From Bacilli bacterium (GTDB lineage Bacteria; Bacillota_I; Bacilli_A; RF39; UBA660), in the NCBI GenBank assembly GCA_016283935.1, contig JAEENX010000025.1:1-64000 (forward strand): a DNA stretch of 64,000 nt, written 5' to 3'. A program made the position numbers and the translations under genes. Of the stretch, positions 59,664 to 64,000 are shown in pieces. The notes below the pieces were generated by a model. The model did no database searches and had not been told where the DNA came from. It was given only the letters and a program-made list of their open reading frames with translations. Position 1 is the first letter of the stretch. The number at the start of each line of letters is the position of its first letter.

Positions 59664-61805
59664 ATGACAGTACAAGAATATGCTGAAGAAATGAACTTTA
59701 CTGTTCAAGACGTATTAAATAAATGTAAAGAATTAGGTATTAAAGCAGATTCTAAAGATGATCTATTAGACGATGATGGAATTATCATGTTAGATAACAC
59801 TATGAATTTAATGGATACTGATGAAGAATTATCTTTAGAAGAAAATGATACATTAGATGAATATGTAGAAGATATTATGGCTTCTTCTAATGTTGCTAAT
59901 TCTTATAAAGACGAAAGACTTTCTACTGAAAAAGTTAAGAAGGCTAATAAACAAGAAAACACTTCTACAAATACAAATAATAAAGATTTTTTAAAGAAGA
60001 AAAAACAAATGTATAAAAATAAAGAAAAACTAACATCTAACACTGAAAACAATGTAGATGATTCAGTTGTTCTTTATAAAGAAGCGATGACTGTTCAAGA
60101 ACTTGCTGATGAATTAAAAGTTCCAGGAGTTGAATTAGTTAAGAAATTAATTGGATTAGGAATGATGATTTCATTACCTCAATCAATTGATTTTGAAACT
60201 GCTGAATTATTAGTAGTTGATTATAATAAAACATTAAAGAGAGCCGAAACTCAAGATATTTCTAATTTTGAAAATTTTGAAATTATTGATAAAGAAGAAG
60301 ACTTAGTTAAAAGACCTCCAGTTATTACTATCATGGGACATGTAGACCATGGTAAAACAACTCTATTAGACTATATTAGAAATTCTAATATAGCTGAAGG
60401 AGAAGCTGGTGGAATTACTCAATCAATTGGTGCTTACCAAATTGATTACAATGGAGAAAAATTAACATTCATAGATACTCCAGGACACGCTGCATTTACT
60501 GAAATGAGAGCAAGAGGAGCATCTGTTACAGATATAGTTATTATTATTGTTTCTGCAGAAGATGGTGTAATGCCTCAAACTAAAGAAGCAATTGATCATG
60601 CTAAAGCTGCTGGATGTCCAATCGTTGTTGCAATCAACAAGATTGATAAACCAGATGCTAATCCAGATAGAATTATGCAAGAAATGGCAATGGAAGGAAT
60701 CAACCCAGAAGAATGGGGTGGAGAATATCCATTCGTTAGAATTTCTGCTAAAACTGGACAAGGCATTCCAGAATTAATGGATACATTAATTGCTATAGCT
60801 GAAGTTAATGAATTAAAAGCTAACCCATCTAGATATGCAACTGGTACAGTTATTGAATCTAGATTAGATAAATCAATGGGTGGAGTTGCTTCTATTTTAA
60901 TCCAAAATGGTACTTTAAGAATTGGTGATCCAATTGTAGTAGGTACTGTTCATGGTAGAGTTAGAACAATGAAATCTGATTTAGGAAAAGATATAGTTGA
61001 AGCTGGTCCATCTATGCCTGTAGAAATTTCTGGTTTATCGGGAAATCCTGGAGCTGGAGATAGATTCATGGCATTCGAATCAGAAAAAGAAGCTAGAGAA
61101 ATAGCTGAAAAGAGAGCTATTGAAGCTAAGAATCAAAGAAATGTAACTAAAACAGTTTCATTAGATGATTTATTTGCATCTATTCAATCAGGTGTTAAAG
61201 AAATCAACGTAGTATTAAAATGTGATGTACGTGGTTCAGAAGAAGCTGTTAAGAATTCATTAGAAAAGATTGATGTTGAAGGTGTTAAGATTAAAGTTAT
61301 AAGATCAGGAATTGGTACTATAACTGAATCTGATATTTCACTTGCTCAAGCATCAAATGCAATTATCATTGGATTCAATGTTGTTCCATCAAATGCAATT
61401 AAAGATTCAGCTAAACAAGTTGGTGTTGAATTAAGATTATATACTATTATCTATAAAGTAGTAGAAGAAATGGAACAAGCAATGAAGGGTATGTTAGATC
61501 CTGAATTTGAAGAAAATGTATTAGGTAATGCTGAAGTTAGACAATTATTTAAATTCTCTAAAGTTGGTACTATTGCTGGTTCATATGTTCAAGATGGTAT
61601 TATGAAATCTAATGCTCAAGTTAGAGTTATTAGAGATGGTGTTATCATCTATGATGGTAAGATTGGATCATTACAAAGAGAAAAAGATTCAGTTAAGGAA
61701 GTTAAGAACGGATATGAATGTGGTATAACTATTGAAGGTTATAATGACATTAAAGAAGGAGATATCTTCCAAGCATATGAAATGGTTGAAAAGAAGAGGG
61801 TATAA
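59664..61805 (+). CDS. infB: Translation initiation factor IF-2
   Basis: IF2_N-like repeats; [56 protein letters not shown]. Confidence 0.95.
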   Translation: MTVQEYAEEMNFTVQDVLNKCKELGIKADSKDDLLDDDGIIMLDNTMNLMDTDEELSLEENDTLDEYVEDIMASSNVANSYKDERLSTEKVKKANKQENTSTNTNNKDFLKKKKQMYKNKEKLTSNTENNVDDSVVLYKEAMTVQELADELKVPGVELVKKLIGLGMMISLPQSIDFETAELLVVDYNKTLKRAETQDISNFENFEIIDKEEDLVKRPPVITIMGHVDHGKTTLLDYIRNSNIAEGEAGGITQSIGAYQIDYNGEKLTFIDTPGHAAFTEMRARGASVTDIVIIIVSAEDGVMPQTKEAIDHAKAAGCPIVVAINKIDKPDANPDRIMQEMAMEGINPEEWGGEYPFVRISAKTGQGIPELMDTLIAIAEVNELKANPSRYATGTVIESRLDKSMGGVASILIQNGTLRIGDPIVVGTVHGRVRTMKSDLGKDIVEAGPSMPVEISGLSGNPGAGDRFMAFESEKEAREIAEKRAIEAKNQRNVTKTVSLDDLFASIQSGVKEINVVLKCDVRGSEEAVKNSLEKIDVEGVKIKVIRSGIGTITESDISLAQASNAIIIGFNVVPSNAIKDSAKQVGVELRLYTIIYKVVEEMEQAMKGMLDPEFEENVLGNAEVRQLFKFSKVGTIAGSYVQDGIMKSNAQVRVIRDGVIIYDGKIGSLQREKDSVKEVKNGYECGITIEGYNDIKEGDIFQAYEMVEKKRV

Positions 61806-61807
61806 CT

Positions 61808-62173
61808 ATGAATAGCATTAAACAAGGTAGAATCAGTTCTCAATTAATGAGAGAACTTTCAAATATAATGTTATTAGAAGCAAGAGATGAAACTTTAAAA
61901 CATGTTACTATCACAGGATGTGAAGTTACAAATGATTTATCTGTTGCAAGAATCTATTATACTTATATGGGTGAAGAAGATATTAAAGAAGTAATTAAGA
62001 ATTTAAAAGTAGCTGCTCCTTATTTAAGAACAGTACTTGCATCTAAAATTACTGATTTAAGAAAAATGCCTGAATTAAGATTTATCTATGATAATTCAGT
62101 TGAATATGGTAAACATATTGAAAATATCATAGAAAAAATTCATGAAGATGATGAAGAGATTAATGAAGATTAA
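61808..62173 (+). CDS. rbfA: Ribosome-binding factor A
   Basis: SSQLMRELSNIMLLEARDETLKHVTITGCEVTNDLSVARIYYTYMG; MPELRFIYDNSVEYG. Confidence 0.9.
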   Translation: MNSIKQGRISSQLMRELSNIMLLEARDETLKHVTITGCEVTNDLSVARIYYTYMGEEDIKEVIKNLKVAAPYLRTVLASKITDLRKMPELRFIYDNSVEYGKHIENIIEKIHEDDEEINED

Positions 62174-62211
62174 TCTCTTTTTCTATAATAAAAAAACAAG
62201 ATTTGATAATC

Positions 62212-62240
62212 TTGAATAATTTTATGTAATATATTATAAT
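62212..62240 (+). promoter_or_regulatory. Promoter of candidate antitoxin RNA
   Basis: TTGAAT - 17 nt - TATAAT, consensus -10. Confidence 0.7.
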
Positions 62241-62246
62241 ATTTAT

Positions 62247-62336
62247 AGAAAAAGGGAATACTTAACGGCGCAATGTTGAGTACTCACCTCATATTTGGTG
62301 ATGCACTTAATCCATTGGATTGAGTGCTTTTTCTTT
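62247..62336 (+). ncRNA. Candidate ~90-nt antisense (type I antitoxin-like) RNA
   Basis: Promoter at 62212-62240; terminator GCACTTAATCC-att-GGATTGAGTGC-TTTTTCTTTT; lacks a convincing ORF; overlaps the 3' end of the toxin transcript. Confidence 0.6.
62302..62336 (+). terminator. Terminator of candidate antitoxin RNA
   Basis: GCACTTAATCC-att-GGATTGAGTGC + T-rich tract. Confidence 0.75.
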
Positions 62337-62346
62337 TATAAAATCA

Positions 62347-62424
62347 TTATCTTATGTATAATAATAGTATAAGTAGAATGATGATAATGATTAATGCAAA
62401 GATTAGAAAATCTTTCTTGTTCAT
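62347..62424 (-). CDS. Candidate 25-aa hydrophobic toxin peptide MNKKDFLIFALIIIIILLILLLYIR
   Basis: ATG (62424-62422) preceded by GGAGGTGATGAT; reads to TAA at 62349-62347; basic N-term, one long hydrophobic helix, basic C-term; below the ORF-track length cutoff. Confidence 0.65.
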   Translation of the reverse strand: MNKKDFLIFALIIIIILLILLLYIR

Positions 62425-62479
62425 ATCATCACCTCCTTTCGGAGGTAAGCACTCAACTGTTAAGTATTCCCTAATAAAA

Positions 62480-62508
62480 TTATATCATTTAGCGAACACA
62501 TGTTCAGC
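62480..62508 (-). promoter_or_regulatory. Minus-strand promoter for the small peptide
   Basis: Read on minus: CTGAAC - 17 nt - TATAAT, TSS predicted near 62472. Confidence 0.6.
62494..62507. promoter_or_regulatory. LexA/DinR (SOS) box
   Basis: CGAACACATGTTCA versus Bacillus-type consensus CGAACRNRYGTTYC; perfect GAAC-N4-GTTC core, overlapping the -35/spacer of the minus promoter. Confidence 0.65.
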
Positions 62509-62528
62509 TATAAAATGAGGTGAAATAT

Positions 62529-63371
62529 ATGAATGGAGTAATATTAGTTAATAAAAATAAAAATGTTACATCTAGAGATATTGTTAATGATTTAGTACAT
62601 ATATTTAATACTAAAAAAATAGGACATACTGGTACGTTAGATCCTATAGCATCTGGTGTATTAGTTTGTACAATTGGTAAATATACTAAATTAAATGATG
62701 TATTAACATCTAAATATAAAGAATATATAGCAACAATGGAATTAGGTTATTTAACTGATACTTTGGATAATACAGGTACTATTCTTTCTAAATCAGATGA
62801 TATACCTAATGAAGATAGAATTAGAGAAGTAATATATTCATATCAAAAGAAATATATGCAAGAAGTTCCTATTTATTCATCTGTTAAAGTAAATGGTAGA
62901 AAACTATATGATTATGCTAGAGCTGGAGAAACAGTTGAACTTCCTATTAAAGAAGTAGATATAAAAGAAATAGATATATTAGAAGTAAATGGATATACAA
63001 TTAAATTTAGAGCGTTAGTGTCCAAAGGAACGTATATTAGAAGTCTAATAAGAGATATAGGAGAAGAATTGGGGTGTCATGCTACCATGACAGATCTTAT
63101 TAGAACTAAACAAGGTAAATTTAATATAGAAGATACATATACTATAGACGAAATAAGAGAAGGTAAATATAAGATTTTAAATATAGAAGATGTATTAGAT
63201 TTAGATATAGTTAATACATCAGATAATTTATATAAATTAATATCTAATGGAGTAAAAATAGAATATGATTCTAATAAAGAATTTATATTATTTAGATATC
63301 AAAATGAAGATATAAGCTTATATAAAAAAGAAGATGACAAATATGTCATGTTTATAAGTATAAAGGCGTAA
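62529..63371 (+). CDS. truB: tRNA pseudouridine(55) synthase
   Basis: GVILVNKNKNVTSRDIVNDL, KIGHTGTLDPIASGVLVC, VSKGTYIRSLIRDIGEELGCHATM. Confidence 0.95.
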   Translation: MNGVILVNKNKNVTSRDIVNDLVHIFNTKKIGHTGTLDPIASGVLVCTIGKYTKLNDVLTSKYKEYIATMELGYLTDTLDNTGTILSKSDDIPNEDRIREVIYSYQKKYMQEVPIYSSVKVNGRKLYDYARAGETVELPIKEVDIKEIDILEVNGYTIKFRALVSKGTYIRSLIRDIGEELGCHATMTDLIRTKQGKFNIEDTYTIDEIREGKYKILNIEDVLDLDIVNTSDNLYKLISNGVKIEYDSNKEFILFRYQNEDISLYKKEDDKYVMFISIKA

Positions 63372-63438
63372 AATTATGCCTTTTTTTATTTTATGTATGA
63401 TATAATAATGTGGTACAAAATGAAAGGAAGACAATAAA

Positions 63439-64000
63439 ATGCAAAAGTATGTATATTTATTTACAGAAGGTAATGCAAACATGCGTGATCTTCTAGGTGG
63501 TAAAGGTGCTAACTTAGCTGAAATGACTAACATTGGTTTACCTGTACCACAAGGATTTACTATCACTACTGAAGCATGTACTAAGTACTATGAAGATGGT
63601 AGAGAAATTAATGAAGAAATCCAAGAACAAATTAACGAATATATAGTTAAGATGGAAGAAATTACTGGAAAGAAATTTGGGGATAAAGAAAATCCTTTAT
63701 TAGTTTCAGTAAGATCTGGAGCTAGAGCTTCAATGCCTGGTATGATGGATACAATCCTTAACTTAGGTTTAAATGAAGAAGTAGTAGAAGTATTAGCTGA
63801 AAAGTCTAATAATCCAAGATGGGCTTGGGATTGCTACAGAAGATTCATTCAAATGTATTCTGATGTAGTAATGGAAGTAGGTAAGAAATACTTTGAAGAA
63901 TTAATCGATAAGATGAAAGCAGATAGAGGAGTTAAACAAGACGTTGAACTTACTGCTGAAGATTTAAAAGAATTAGCTAATCAATTCAAAGCTGAATATA
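63439..64000 (+). CDS. ppdK: Pyruvate, phosphate dikinase (3' truncated by window end)
   Basis: [47 protein letters not shown]...[24 protein letters not shown]; open to window end, absent from the ORF track. Confidence 0.9.
   Translation, partial: MQKYVYLFTEGNANMRDLLGGKGANLAEMTNIGLPVPQGFTITTEACTKYYEDGREINEEIQEQINEYIVKMEEITGKKFGDKENPLLVSVRSGARASMPGMMDTILNLGLNEEVVEVLAEKSNNPRWAWDCYRRFIQMYSDVVMEVGKKYFEELIDKMKADRGVKQDVELTAEDLKELANQFKAEY

Noticed and set aside
62254-62472. Interpretation of the rbfA-truB inverted repeats as IS/MITE ends or a CRISPR/integron site
   Set aside because: No target-site duplication or transposase; promoters, ORF, terminator and SD hairpin are explained better by a two-RNA regulatory locus.
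1-64000. tRNA/rRNA genes and CRISPR arrays
   Set aside because: No cloverleaf-like, rRNA-like or regularly spaced repeat arrays were noticed; absence is by eye only, not from a tool.

Overview
AT-rich, compact Bacillota-like chromosomal segment. The lineage is my inference from gene content and gene order; I ran no searches. Almost all genes are on the + strand. Most of the window is housekeeping: murE, a small alarmone synthetase, glycan/glycosyltransferase genes, rpoZ, infC-rpmI-rplT, tdk-tmk, rmuC, ftsEX plus an M23 hydrolase, cdsA, rseP, parE, fhs, xseAB, thiI, ackA, nrnA-like, fmt, rimP-nusA-ylxR-infB-rbfA, truB and the start of ppdK. Two parts stand out. (1) A ~14 kb block (22521-36254) encodes a Gram-positive type IV secretion machine: VirB6-like, PrgI/VirB3-like, a two-gene TrsD/TrsE-type VirB4, VirD4/TraG coupling protein, two cell-wall hydrolases and three accessory membrane proteins. 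No relaxase, integrase or att-like boundary is visible, and it sits between tmk and a VTT-domain gene/rmuC/ftsEX. (2) The truB upstream region (62200-62510) holds an unannotated locus resembling a type I toxin-antitoxin. It has a 25-aa hydrophobic peptide ORF on the minus strand, a convergent ~90-nt RNA with its own promoter and terminator, an SD-sequestering hairpin, paired direct repeats, terminal 5'/3' complementarity, and a near-consensus LexA (SOS) box in the toxin promoter. Other observations: a likely AUA start codon for infC, an attenuator-like infC leader, L20 with a Rho_N-like tail, an N-domain-only RimP, and a recurrent terminator/extended -10 fusion module.
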